Assembly: GCF_030518235.1 (NCBI RefSeq)
Contig: NZ_JAULSA010000001.1
Span: forward strand, 620,001 to 684,000
Origin: Saccharibacillus sp. CPCC 101409
Lineage (GTDB): Bacteria; Bacillota; Bacilli; Paenibacillales; Paenibacillaceae
DNA: 64,000 nucleotides
Reading direction: 5' to 3'
This document shows, piece by piece, positions 44,372 through 52,110 of the stretch. A program made the position numbers and the translations under genes. Below the pieces are notes generated by a model. It did not search any database. It was not told where the DNA came from and was given only the letters and a program-made list of their open reading frames with translations. Every line of letters begins with the position of its first letter. Position 1 is the stretch's first letter.

Positions 44372-44445
44372 AATGAACCGTACCTAAAGCGTGTACGCTT
44401 CATTCAACGAATGAACCGTACCTAAAGCGTGTACGCTTCATTCAA
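44372..44445. repeat. Tandem duplication of a 36-bp palindromic unit
   Basis: Two exact 36-bp copies (44372-44407 and 44410-44445) separated by CG. Each copy is itself an imperfect inverted repeat (AATGAA-C-CGTAC ... GTACG-C-TTCATT) with the core CTAAAGCG. Confidence 0.85.
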
Positions 44446-44581
44446 AGGCGGGGTCTCTTTCCCTAGACGTGTCCCGGCCCGCCTTCGGAAAAGTTCCTTG
44501 CCGAAAACCAAAATTCAACTAAATCTGCATCTTTCGAAGTTTGAAGACACTCCCTGGAAAGCGAAAAGAACATCCTTAATG

Positions 44582-44587
44582 TATAAT
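44582..44587 (+). promoter_or_regulatory. -10 box of the secreted-protein gene
   Basis: TATAAT, 46 bases before the ATG at 44633. No good -35 is visible at 16-18 bases. Confidence 0.45.
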
Positions 44588-44632
44588 ATGGAAGATACAT
44601 AAAAGATTGAAAGAAGGAGAGTGAGTTCGACG

Positions 44633-45391
44633 ATGAATATCTATTCGCATCTTGAAGAGAAGAAGGATAAACGGAAAAATCGTTTTCGAGGCGGGGTTGG
44701 GAGATTGGCGGGGCTGCTGCTGGTTCTATTGCTTCTGGGCACGGCCGTGCTGCCGGCCGGAAGGTCGGAGGCCGCGGAAACGGAGATCGATGCCGCCAAG
44801 GCGAAGTCGATCAGCCGGCTTTCGTTTCCGATACGGGACGACAAGAAGCATCTTTACAGGATTTATATTTTTGCGTCCGACGAGAAGAAAAGCGTAACGA
44901 CGCAGGACGATGCCTGGGCGGGGGCTTCGCCGGGAGACGTGATCTATTCCGGTTCTTATCGGGCGGCGCTGGTGAAAAACGGCCGGAAGACCGGCGTCGT
45001 GCAGAAAGTGAATTTGAATCTCCGCACAATCAATACGACAAGAAACGAAAGCTTCCGCCTGCAGGGCGACGGGAAAAGCCGGCCGGATCTACTGTTTCTT
45101 TCGCAGGCGGCCGCTTCCAATGTCAATGAAATTTACGGTTTTGTCATTACCGGCGGCACACTGCATTCGCTCGACTTTGCCAGCGAGACCGGCGTCAGCC
45201 GGGGCAGGGACGGTTACGCGGCGCCTAAAGAAGCAATGCGAGGACTCAGCGGGAACCGGATACAAACCCGTTTTTACAACAATGCGACGTGGAATTACTC
45301 TTTCGATACGTACAAGCTCGATATAAAGTCGCTGCAGCTGCGGCATGTAGGCAGTGTGAGTCGTCCCGATTACGAATGGCCGAACGTCTAG
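44633..45391 (+). CDS. Secreted or membrane-anchored protein of unknown function
   Basis: A 252-residue protein starting at ATG 44633 (AGAAGGAG 13 bases upstream; the GTG at 44621 is too close to it). The N-terminus is highly charged (about 1-23), followed by a hydrophobic segment (about 25-42) and a signal-peptidase-like site after RSEAAE, so the protein is exported. The mature part is rich in short beta-strand-like stretches (HLYRIYIFASDEKK, YGFVITGGTLHSLDF) without a family I recognise. It sits alone between a repeat-rich gap and a bidirectional terminator. Function unknown. Confidence 0.7.
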   Translation: MNIYSHLEEKKDKRKNRFRGGVGRLAGLLLVLLLLGTAVLPAGRSEAAETEIDAAKAKSISRLSFPIRDDKKHLYRIYIFASDEKKSVTTQDDAWAGASPGDVIYSGSYRAALVKNGRKTGVVQKVNLNLRTINTTRNESFRLQGDGKSRPDLLFLSQAAASNVNEIYGFVITGGTLHSLDFASETGVSRGRDGYAAPKEAMRGLSGNRIQTRFYNNATWNYSFDTYKLDIKSLQLRHVGSVSRPDYEWPNV

Positions 45392-45468
45392 GCGACGCGG
45401 GCGCAGCCGGATACGCATTGAAAAAAAGCTGCAACGATATACAAATACGCAAATACAAAAATAAGCAA

Positions 45469-45498
45469 AAGCCCGGAAGCCGATAGGCTCCCGGGCTT
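45469..45498. terminator. Bidirectional terminator between convergent genes
   Basis: AAGCCCGG-A-AGCC pairs with GGCT-C-CCGGGCTT. Four A precede the stem, giving a T-run on the minus strand; the plus side ends in TTGTTTCG. It serves the secreted-protein gene and the HAD phosphatase gene. Confidence 0.85.
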
Positions 45499-45541
45499 GT
45501 TTCGTTATAGGCGTTTATTTCCGGCAAGCCGCCGCTCCGGC

Positions 45542-46345
45542 TCAGTTCTTGCCCAGCACGAACTTGTCGATGACCACTTTCACGCCGTCGTCGTTGTTGC
45601 CCAGCGTGATATAATCGGCGATCGCTTTGAGTGGTTCGATCGCGTTGCCCATGGCGACGCCGAGGCCGGCGGCTTCGAGCATTTCGTGGTCGTTCCACGA
45701 GTCGCCGATGGCGATCGTTTCTTCGAGTGTGCAGCCGAAATAGTCGGCCAGGAACGCCAGCGCGTGTCCCTTCGTGCCTTCATGGTGCATGATTTCGAGA
45801 AAATGCGGCTTGGACTTGGTGATATGCACCTGGTCGCCGAGCAGTTCGCGCAGCTTCGGCGCCAGCTCGTCGAGGAATGCCGGATCGTCGATAATGAGCA
45901 TTTTCGGCGTCGGCTGCGAGAACAATTTTTCAAAGTCCGGTTCGATGTAGTAGCGCGTGTTGTTGAGCTGCGAGTAAGCGGTCAGCCGCTCGTTCTCTTC
46001 GCGCGCGTACAGTTTGTCGTCGATATACGTTTGCAGATGCAGATTGTGGTCCAGGCAGTATTTGCCCAGCTTCAGCGCGGCTTCGACCGGCACATGGCGC
46101 TCCAGCAGCACTTTGCCGTCGAGCAGATTCTTGACCAGCGCGCCCTGGTAGGTGATGATCGGGACGTTGAGGCCCGTTTGCGCGGCGAGCTGTTTGGCGG
46201 AAGCGTAAGCGCGGCCGGTGGCCAGCGTTACGACCGCACCGGCTTCGACCGCCTGCTCCAAAGCGGCCTGGGTCGCCGGCGTGACCTGTTTGTCGTCGTT
46301 GATGAGCGTGTCGTCGATGTCGATGGCAATCAGTTTATAAGTCAT
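45542..46345 (-). CDS. HAD-superfamily Cof-type phosphatase
   Basis: A 267-residue sugar-phosphatase-like enzyme. HAD motif I is DIDDTLI (residues 8-14, nucleophile Asp8 and Asp10), motif II ATGRAY (about 42-47), motif III Lys in GTKGHAL (about 193) and motif IV GDSWNDHEML (about 216-225). The Cof-type cap lies in between (about 85-185). Members dephosphorylate sugar phosphates or cofactors such as FMN; the substrate here is unknown. GGGAGAG precedes the ATG. It lies 45 bases after the lipoate ligase gene and may be co-transcribed with it. Confidence 0.9.
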   Translation of the reverse strand: MTYKLIAIDIDDTLINDDKQVTPATQAALEQAVEAGAVVTLATGRAYASAKQLAAQTGLNVPIITYQGALVKNLLDGKVLLERHVPVEAALKLGKYCLDHNLHLQTYIDDKLYAREENERLTAYSQLNNTRYYIEPDFEKLFSQPTPKMLIIDDPAFLDELAPKLRELLGDQVHITKSKPHFLEIMHHEGTKGHALAFLADYFGCTLEETIAIGDSWNDHEMLEAAGLGVAMGNAIEPLKAIADYITLGNNDDGVKVVIDKFVLGKN

Positions 46346-46390
46346 GGTTTCTCTCCCGTTCTATGTCTGTGTCTTGGTTGGTTCCGACGT

Positions 46391-47395
46391 TCAGTCTTCC
46401 AGGAATACCAGGCCGACGAAGTCGTCCGTTTCGATACTGCCGAAGTAATGCTTGAGGTTGACGCCTTCCAGCGCCGCGCGGATCTCCGACTCTTCATAGC
46501 GCTTGCCGCGCAGCAGGTCCGCTACTTCCGACGCGTCGCCCACGCCGAAGAAATCGCCGAAGATGGTGATATCCTCGATGCGGCCGTTTTTGACGTCCAT
46601 GCGCAGATCGATGATGCCCACCGGGAACTTCTTGGCGTGCTTGACGTTGTATTCCGGCGACTGGCCGTAGTTCCAATCCCAGTTTTTGTAGCGTTCCTCG
46701 GAGATTTCATGGATTTTTTTCCAATCGTCTTCGGTCAGCTTGTACTGCGGCACTTGATCCGGCTCGGTCTTGAAAATATGCCGCAGGATGCTGCCTCGGA
46801 ATTGCTCCAGCGTCATCGGCTGGTTCAGGAATTCGGAGATGTTGGCGACGCGGCTGCGGACCGATTTGGTGCTTTTGGATTTGAATTTTTCCGGGTTCGC
46901 TTTGAGCGCCGAATGCACGTTGTCCAGCTCCGAGTCGAACATCAGGGTGCCGTGGCTGAACATGCGTCCGCGCGTGGAGAACTGGGCGTTGCCCGAGATC
47001 TTCTGTTCGCCGACCTGCAGGTCGTTGCGGCCCGACAGCTGGGCGTCGACGCCCAGTTCGCGCAGCGCTTCGACCATCGGCTCGGTGAATTTGCGGAAGT
47101 TATGAAAAGATTGTCCGTCGTCCTGGGTCAGGAAGCTGAAATTCAGGTTGCCCAGATCGTGGTAAACCGCGCCGCCGCCCGATAAACGACGCACGACGTG
47201 GATATGGTTGTCTTTGACGTACTCCGCATTGATCTCCTCGACCGTGTTCTGGTGCTTGCCGATAATGATCGACGGTTCGTTGATATAGAACAGCAGATAG
47301 CTGTCGCCGTCCATCGGCAGATGGCGCAGTACGAACTCTTCGATGGCCAGGTTGATCCGCGGATCGTGAATGCCCTGATTGTCGATAAAAAGCAT
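46391..47395 (-). CDS. lplJ: Lipoate-protein ligase
   Basis: A 334-residue enzyme that adenylates free lipoate and attaches it to E2 or GcvH lipoyl domains in the cytoplasm. The adenylate-binding signature VVRRLSGGGAVYHDLGNLNFSFL spans about residues 72-94, the catalytic Lys lies in GEQKISGNAQ (about 133), and a C-terminal accessory domain (about 255-334) is present, the LplA/LplJ two-domain layout. GGGAGG lies about 9 bases before the ATG. No LipM/LipL-type biosynthesis gene is adjacent. Confidence 0.93.
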   Translation of the reverse strand: MLFIDNQGIHDPRINLAIEEFVLRHLPMDGDSYLLFYINEPSIIIGKHQNTVEEINAEYVKDNHIHVVRRLSGGGAVYHDLGNLNFSFLTQDDGQSFHNFRKFTEPMVEALRELGVDAQLSGRNDLQVGEQKISGNAQFSTRGRMFSHGTLMFDSELDNVHSALKANPEKFKSKSTKSVRSRVANISEFLNQPMTLEQFRGSILRHIFKTEPDQVPQYKLTEDDWKKIHEISEERYKNWDWNYGQSPEYNVKHAKKFPVGIIDLRMDVKNGRIEDITIFGDFFGVGDASEVADLLRGKRYEESEIRAALEGVNLKHYFGSIETDDFVGLVFLED

Positions 47396-47656
47396 GATTT
47401 TGCCTCCCGTTTCGTTTTCTTGCCTGCTTATTGCCTCATTCTATTGTAAACCAAACAAATTGCCGAACACCAGCAAAGAACGCCGGCCGCGGCATAAAAA
47501 TGCAGGACGATCGGCCGCGAAGCGCGGACGGAAGCGGGCAAAAGGGGCTTTTTTTCGTTTAACGGGCCCGGAAGGCGGGTAAAGCATAACTATCCTCACC
47601 AACACCAATAAGCGAAGCGCCGGAAACGGCGGCTGGCGAATAGGAGGTTGAACACG

Positions 47657-47845
47657 ATGGACGAGAAAGCCAAAGCGCTGCTGGATCAGAAGAAAGAACA
47701 CGACCAGGGCGGACAGCTGAGAAATTTCGTGGAGAATCAGGTGGAAGGCACGGGCAAGTCGGTTCCGGAAGGAATCGAGGCGACCAAAGACCAGCACCAG
47801 GATCAGCAGAACCGGCTCAAAGACCAGCAGAACATGCGGAAATAA
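47657..47845 (+). CDS. Small hydrophilic protein, Gln/Lys/Asp-rich (62 aa)
   Basis: A 62-residue protein starting at ATG 47657 with TAGGAGG 9 bases upstream (the TTG at 47648 is too near). It is highly charged and Gln-rich (DQKKEHDQGGQLRNFV, TKDQHQDQQNRLKDQQN) and probably helical or disordered. Such small proteins in Paenibacillaceae and Bacillus are often stress or spore associated, but I see no defining motif. It stands alone and is followed by a terminator. Confidence 0.7.
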   Translation: MDEKAKALLDQKKEHDQGGQLRNFVENQVEGTGKSVPEGIEATKDQHQDQQNRLKDQQNMRK

Positions 47846-47919
47846 AGCGCAGCTGTAGGATTCGGGCCATTAGGGCATCATCGACAAAGACAACGACGTT
47901 TGGATATGAAAACACACGA

Positions 47920-47972
47920 CAAAAACCGTTTTGCGGGACTCCGTTGCAGGAGAGGCGCAGAACGGTTTTTTA
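47920..47972 (+). terminator. Terminator after the 62-aa protein gene
   Basis: AAAAACCGTT-TTGCG pairs with CGC-AG-AACGGTTTTT around an inner CTCC/GGAG stem, then a T-run. The A-rich left side could also work on the minus strand. Confidence 0.85.
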
Positions 47973-48063
47973 TATGGACGAAAAATGCGGCGGAGCGGAA
48001 AGGTATACCCAAAAGCGGAGCGTGCCGGCGCGCCGTTTCGCGTTTGCGGGGCGGGCTCGGCTG

Positions 48064-48092
48064 TTGTGCGGTCCGGCGCGATCCTCTATAAT
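48064..48092 (+). promoter_or_regulatory. Promoter of the riboswitch-controlled B12 operon
   Basis: TTGTGC (48064-48069), 17 bases, TATAAT (48087-48092). It lies about 50 bases before the recognisable riboswitch sequence. Confidence 0.7.
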
Positions 48093-48144
48093 CGGGAAGA
48101 GCGGGTTTCGCCGAGGCGAAGCTCCCGAACCCAACCCTATCCAG

Positions 48145-48362
48145 TACAGCTGCCGAGGTCCCGCACGGCGGCGGATGCGGCCGACCGGCGGAACCGGCCG
48201 GAGCCGCGCCGCTCTGCGGGTGAAAAGGGAAGCCGGTGCAAATCCGGCGCGGTCCCGCCACTGTAACACGGAAGGAATCCACGATGCCATTGCGTAAACG
48301 CGAGAAGGCGGGTTCCGTCGTCTGATGCCGGACGTTCCGTGAGCCAGGAGACCTGCCCGGCA
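48145..48362 (+). ncRNA. Cobalamin riboswitch
   Basis: The conserved landmarks occur in order: GGGTGAAAAGGGAA (48218-48231), CCGGTGCAAATCCGGCGCGG (about 48233-48252), TCCCGCCACTGTAACA (the core and B12 box, 48253-48268), and GTGAGCCAGGAGACCTGCC (48340-48358). This is the AdoCbl-type class-I pattern. Binding of adenosylcobalamin should lower expression of the importer genes that begin at 48596. The remaining 230 bases before the gene contain a GC-rich hairpin ending in a run of seven T (about 48423-48447), a plausible expression-platform terminator. Confidence 0.95.
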
Positions 48363-48595
48363 GCCCCGATGTCGGATTCCGTTCTTCGAGGAAAGAGCGT
48401 CCGTGCACGTATGCCTGTTTTGAAGCGGTCCTCCCGCCGATTTTTTTCGATGCGGGTCGGGGCTCTCTTGGCGTGCGTCCCGAACGAAGCCCTTCCCGAC
48501 GCTTACGGTGCGGACAAGGGCTGTTCGGTCTGCCTGGGACGCGAGCTGTACGCTGGAGACGGAAGCGGTCAACGTACTAGAGGGGGAAACGAAAG

Positions 48596-49771
48596 ATGAA
48601 CGAAAGCGGTACAATCCGCGGCATGCGGGAAACAGAAGCGGCAAAAAAAGAAACGGAAACGATCGGACGCGTCCAAGCCGGCGGAAACGCGCGGCTTGAA
48701 GCGCCGATGCGCGTAGATGAAAACTCGGCCGGTCCGGCGCAAAGCGGCGGACTGCGCCGCATGCTGCTGACCGGAGCGTCCGCGCTTCTGCTGTCGCTCG
48801 GCCTTGCCGCGTGCGGCGGACAAAGCCCGACCGCGGAAGCGCCGGCGCCGTCGGTATCCGAAAGCCAATCCGCGCAGGAAGGGCCGGCCGATTCGGACGC
48901 GGCGGAGAAGGCTGCGGACGCAAACTCGGCGGACGCCGGCGAAGAAGCGGCGCACACCGTTTACCCGCTGACGCTCAAAGACGCGACGGGCGAAGAAATC
49001 GCGTTCGACGCCGCGCCGACGAAGATCGTATCGCTGGCGCCGTCGGAGACCGAAGCGCTGTTTGCGCTCGGTCTGGACGAGCAGATCGTCGGCGTGTCGG
49101 ACAACGACGATTATCCGGAGGAAGCGAAAAACAAGCCGAAGATGGGCGGCTTCGAATTGAACACCGAAGCGATCGTGGCTGCGCAGCCGGATGTGGTCTT
49201 CGTCGCCGACGTCACCGACGACGCGACGGTCGAGTCGCTGCGCGGGCTGGGGCTGAACGTGTTCAAGTTCAATCCGGACACGCTGGAAGACGTGATGGAC
49301 GATATCGCCGTGTACGGCGAAATCACCGACCGGCAGGCCGAAGCGAAGACCGTGACCGACAAGATGCGGGCGGATATCGAGCAGGTGCGCACGGCCGCCG
49401 CCGCGATCGACGAAGCCGACAAGCAGACGGTCTACCTGGAGTTCTCGCCCGGCTGGACGGTCGGCGGCGGCGAATTCATGAACGAGCTGATCGAAACGTC
49501 GGGCGCGGTCAACGCGGCCGCCGATACGCAGGGATGGAGCGAAGTGGATTCCGAAGCGATCATCGGGAAAAATCCCGACGTGATTCTGTACAGCAAGCTG
49601 TCGGTCGATCCGCAGACGATCAAAGACCGCAGCGGCTGGGCCAATCTGAAAGCGATCCAAAACGACCGGCTGGTCGCGCTCAACGACAACCTGGTCAGCC
49701 GCCCCGGACCGCGCATTACCGACGGCCTGATCGAAGTCTTCAACGCGGTTTATCCGGATAAACTGAAGTGA
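48596..49771 (+). CDS. btuF: Cobalamin ABC transporter, substrate-binding lipoprotein BtuF-like
   Basis: A 391-residue lipoprotein. As in the sulfate-binding protein of this window, a long charged N-terminal extension (about 55 residues) precedes the hydrophobic core LLTGASALLLSLGLAA and lipobox LAAC (Cys about 73). An Ala/Ser/Glu-rich linker follows to about 120. The binding domain (about 123-388) has IVSLAPSETEALFALGLDEQIVGVSD and the class-III layout of two lobes joined by a helix. GAGGGGGA precedes the ATG. The riboswitch upstream and the permease overlapping downstream by four bases identify the ligand as a corrinoid. Confidence 0.88.
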   Translation: MNESGTIRGMRETEAAKKETETIGRVQAGGNARLEAPMRVDENSAGPAQSGGLRRMLLTGASALLLSLGLAACGGQSPTAEAPAPSVSESQSAQEGPADSDAAEKAADANSADAGEEAAHTVYPLTLKDATGEEIAFDAAPTKIVSLAPSETEALFALGLDEQIVGVSDNDDYPEEAKNKPKMGGFELNTEAIVAAQPDVVFVADVTDDATVESLRGLGLNVFKFNPDTLEDVMDDIAVYGEITDRQAEAKTVTDKMRADIEQVRTAAAAIDEADKQTVYLEFSPGWTVGGGEFMNELIETSGAVNAAADTQGWSEVDSEAIIGKNPDVILYSKLSVDPQTIKDRSGWANLKAIQNDRLVALNDNLVSRPGPRITDGLIEVFNAVYPDKLK

Positions 49772-50811
49772 TCCGCAGACTGGGCGGTTACGGGGCGGCG
49801 GGGATTCTTCTTCTGCTGCTCAGCCTGGTGCTGACGCTGCGGATCGGTTCCGTCCCGCTTCCGGCCGGCCGGATCGCCGCCATTCTGCTGCACGAACTGC
49901 CGGGCTTGGGGCGGCTTATCGCGCAGAGCTGGGACGATTCGGCGGCGCAGATCGTGCTGCGCGTGCGGCTGCCGCGCATCGTGCTGGCGGCGCTGGTCGG
50001 CGCGGCGCTGGCAGTGGCCGGCGCGGCTTTCCAGGGCGTGCTGCGCAACCCGCTGGCCGATCCGTTTACGCTCGGCGTCTCGTCCGGCTCCTCGCTGGGC
50101 GCCGCGGTGCTGATCTTCTTCGGGCTGCGCACCGCGTGGATCGGGCAGTGGACGCTGCCGCTGACGGCGTTCGTCACCGGCGCGCTGACCCTGCTGGCCG
50201 TGCTTGCGCTTGCCCGCGACCGCGGCAGGCTGCCCGTGCACGGCCTGATTCTGGCCGGCGTGGTGATGCAGTCGTTTCTCGGCGCCTGCGTCACGTTCCT
50301 GTCGGCGATGTCCGACCGCCCGGTCAACGAAATCCTGTTCTGGACGATGGGCAGCCTGAACCTGCGGGGCTGGGGCTACTCCGGCCTGCTGCTGCCGTAT
50401 CTGGCGGTCGGCGGCGTTTTTCTCTGGGCGAATGCCGGCGCGATGAATCTGTTCGCGCTCGGCGAGCGCCGGGCCGGGCAGCTCGGGCTCGATACCGAGC
50501 GGACCAAGACCGCGGTGCTGCTGGTCGCGACGCTGGTTGCGGCGGCGGCCGTGTCGGTCTCCGGCGTGATCGGCTTCGTCGGCCTGGTGGTGCCGCATAT
50601 GATCCGGCTCGTCATCGGGCCGGATTACCGGCTGCTGGTGCCGCTGTCCGCGCTCGGCGGCGCGCTGTTCCTGATGTGGGCCGACACATTGGCCCGCTCG
50701 CTGGTCGTCGGAACGGAGATTCCGCTCGGCGTGGTCACGGCTTTCGTCGGCGCTCCGTTTTTCGCGCTGCTGCTCTACCGCAGCAAGAAAGGGAAGGGGG
50801 CGCTGCTGTGA
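49768..50811 (+). CDS. btuC: Cobalamin ABC transporter permease BtuC-like
   Basis: A 347-residue FecCD/BtuC-family permease starting at GTG 49768, which overlaps the btuF stop (GTGA). About nine or ten membrane segments are visible. Family landmarks are LRVRLPRIVLAALVGAALAVAGAAFQGVLRNPLADPFTLGVSSG (about 70-113) and GVIGFVGLVVPHMIRLVIGPDYRLLVPLSALGGA (about 269-302), which contacts the ATPase. Two copies form the channel for corrinoid uptake. It overlaps the ATPase gene by four bases. Confidence 0.92.
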   Translation: MIRRLGGYGAAGILLLLLSLVLTLRIGSVPLPAGRIAAILLHELPGLGRLIAQSWDDSAAQIVLRVRLPRIVLAALVGAALAVAGAAFQGVLRNPLADPFTLGVSSGSSLGAAVLIFFGLRTAWIGQWTLPLTAFVTGALTLLAVLALARDRGRLPVHGLILAGVVMQSFLGACVTFLSAMSDRPVNEILFWTMGSLNLRGWGYSGLLLPYLAVGGVFLWANAGAMNLFALGERRAGQLGLDTERTKTAVLLVATLVAAAAVSVSGVIGFVGLVVPHMIRLVIGPDYRLLVPLSALGGALFLMWADTLARSLVVGTEIPLGVVTAFVGAPFFALLLYRSKKGKGALL

Positions 50812-51854
50812 AGTGGTGGAAGCCGGGAAGCGGGGGAAAAGCCGCCCGGGGTTGGAAGGCCGGACGAATCGTCGGCGGTAAAGAGACTGGCGGAGGCGGA
50901 GCGGACAGCCGAAGCGAAGCCGCCGGGGAGCGGAAGGCCGGACGAACAGCCGGCCGGGAGAAGCCGGGTGAATACGGCGGAGACGCGCCGGAAAGCGGCG
51001 GAGCGCGAATCGTCGGCCGGACTTCGGCCGACGATTCGCCCGCGATCGAGCTGCGCGGCGCGGTCTGCCGTTACGGCGGCTTCCGCGCCGTCGGCCCGCT
51101 GGACTGGACCGTGCGGCGCGGCGAGTTCTGGGCCGTGCTCGGGCCCAACGGCAGCGGGAAATCCAGCCTGCTCGGGCTGGTGTCCGGCGCAGAGCGCCTG
51201 GCCGCCGGCGAAGTCCGGCTGCTGGGCCGGCCCGCGGCCGGTTACGGCCGCCGCGAGCTGGCGCGGCGGCTGGCCGTGCTGCCGCAGGAAGGCCTGCCGC
51301 CGCTCGGCGTTACCGTACGGGACGCGCTGGAGCTGGGGCGCTTCCCGTACCGGGACCGGTTCGGCCGCGAGCGGAATCCCGCGGCCGCCGAAGAACTGCT
51401 CGCCCGCATCGCCGGGCGATTGGAACTGACGGCGCTGCTTGAGCGCCGCCTCGACGAACTGAGCGGTGGACAGCGGCAGCGCGCCGCGCTCGGCCAGGTC
51501 ATGGCGCAGCAGCCGGAGATCCTGCTGCTGGACGAGCCGACGGCTTATCTGGATATTTATTATCAGCTCGATGTGATGGAGCTGGTGCGGGAATGGCGCG
51601 CGGAAGCGGGTCTTACGGTCGTGGCGGTGCTGCACGACCCGAACCTGGCCGCCCAGTACGCCGAGCGGCTGCTCCTGCTGCGCGAAGGCCGGGCCGCCGG
51701 TTCCGGTCCGGCGCAAAGCGTGCTGACCGCCGAAGCCGTCGGCGCCCTGTACGGCGTAGCGCCGCCGATCGTTGTGCGGCGCGAAGACATCGGCGCGCCG
51801 CAGCTGCTGTTCCGAGCGGCGCGCCGGCCAGGCGCGGAGCCGCCGCGGGAATAG
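50808..51854 (+). CDS. btuD: Cobalamin ABC transporter ATPase BtuD-like, with a 75-residue N-terminal extension
   Basis: A 348-residue ATPase beginning at GTG 50808 (overlapping the btuC stop; GGGAAGGGGG upstream). The first 75-80 residues are Gly/Arg/Lys/Glu-rich with repeated KAGR, GRIVG and GRTAG motifs and no known domain; ABC ATPases of this group usually start directly with the catalytic domain. Walker A is GPNGSGKSS (about 118-126), the signature LSGGQRQRAALGQVMA (about 218-233), and Walker B ILLLDEPTAYLDI (about 238-250). A downstream start near the ATPase domain is possible but no ribosome binding site is obvious. Confidence 0.85.
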   Translation: MKWWKPGSGGKAARGWKAGRIVGGKETGGGGADSRSEAAGERKAGRTAGREKPGEYGGDAPESGGARIVGRTSADDSPAIELRGAVCRYGGFRAVGPLDWTVRRGEFWAVLGPNGSGKSSLLGLVSGAERLAAGEVRLLGRPAAGYGRRELARRLAVLPQEGLPPLGVTVRDALELGRFPYRDRFGRERNPAAAEELLARIAGRLELTALLERRLDELSGGQRQRAALGQVMAQQPEILLLDEPTAYLDIYYQLDVMELVREWRAEAGLTVVAVLHDPNLAAQYAERLLLLREGRAAGSGPAQSVLTAEAVGALYGVAPPIVVRREDIGAPQLLFRAARRPGAEPPRE

Positions 51855-52001
51855 CGGTACCCGCAGCGTTGGAGCGCTTGCGCGGAAAAGCTTTTTGCGG
51901 TCCGCACGACGCCGCCCGGAATGCCGAAAAAACCGGCTTTTGCATCTCTAACGGATACGATAACCGCCGGCCGCCCGTAACGCGCGCATAAGCGGCGTAA
52001 C

Positions 52002-52035
52002 AAAAAGCCGAAGGCAGAAGCCTTCGGCTTTTTTT
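52002..52035. terminator. Bidirectional terminator after the B12 operon
   Basis: AAAAAGCCGAAGGC-AGAA-GCCTTCGGCTTTTTTT: perfect stem with T-runs readable on both strands, between the convergent ATPase and chemotaxis genes. Confidence 0.95.
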
Positions 52036-52110
52036 CGCATATTCGTTTCTGTATTCCCGCATCCATACGGCGAAGCCTCGGTTCCCGGCCGGGCTCCGCC
52101 TGCATCTTGG

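Larger units (their letters stand above)
43846..44582. other. Gene-free region with hairpins and short repeats
   Basis: No convincing gene. It contains a hairpin CCTGAGACTTCGTAC / GTACGAATCTCAGG (43956-43993), four short A/T-rimmed elements at 44096, 44146, 44207 and 44256, and a duplicated 36-bp sequence at 44372-44445. The remainder shows no structure I can name. Confidence 0.6.
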
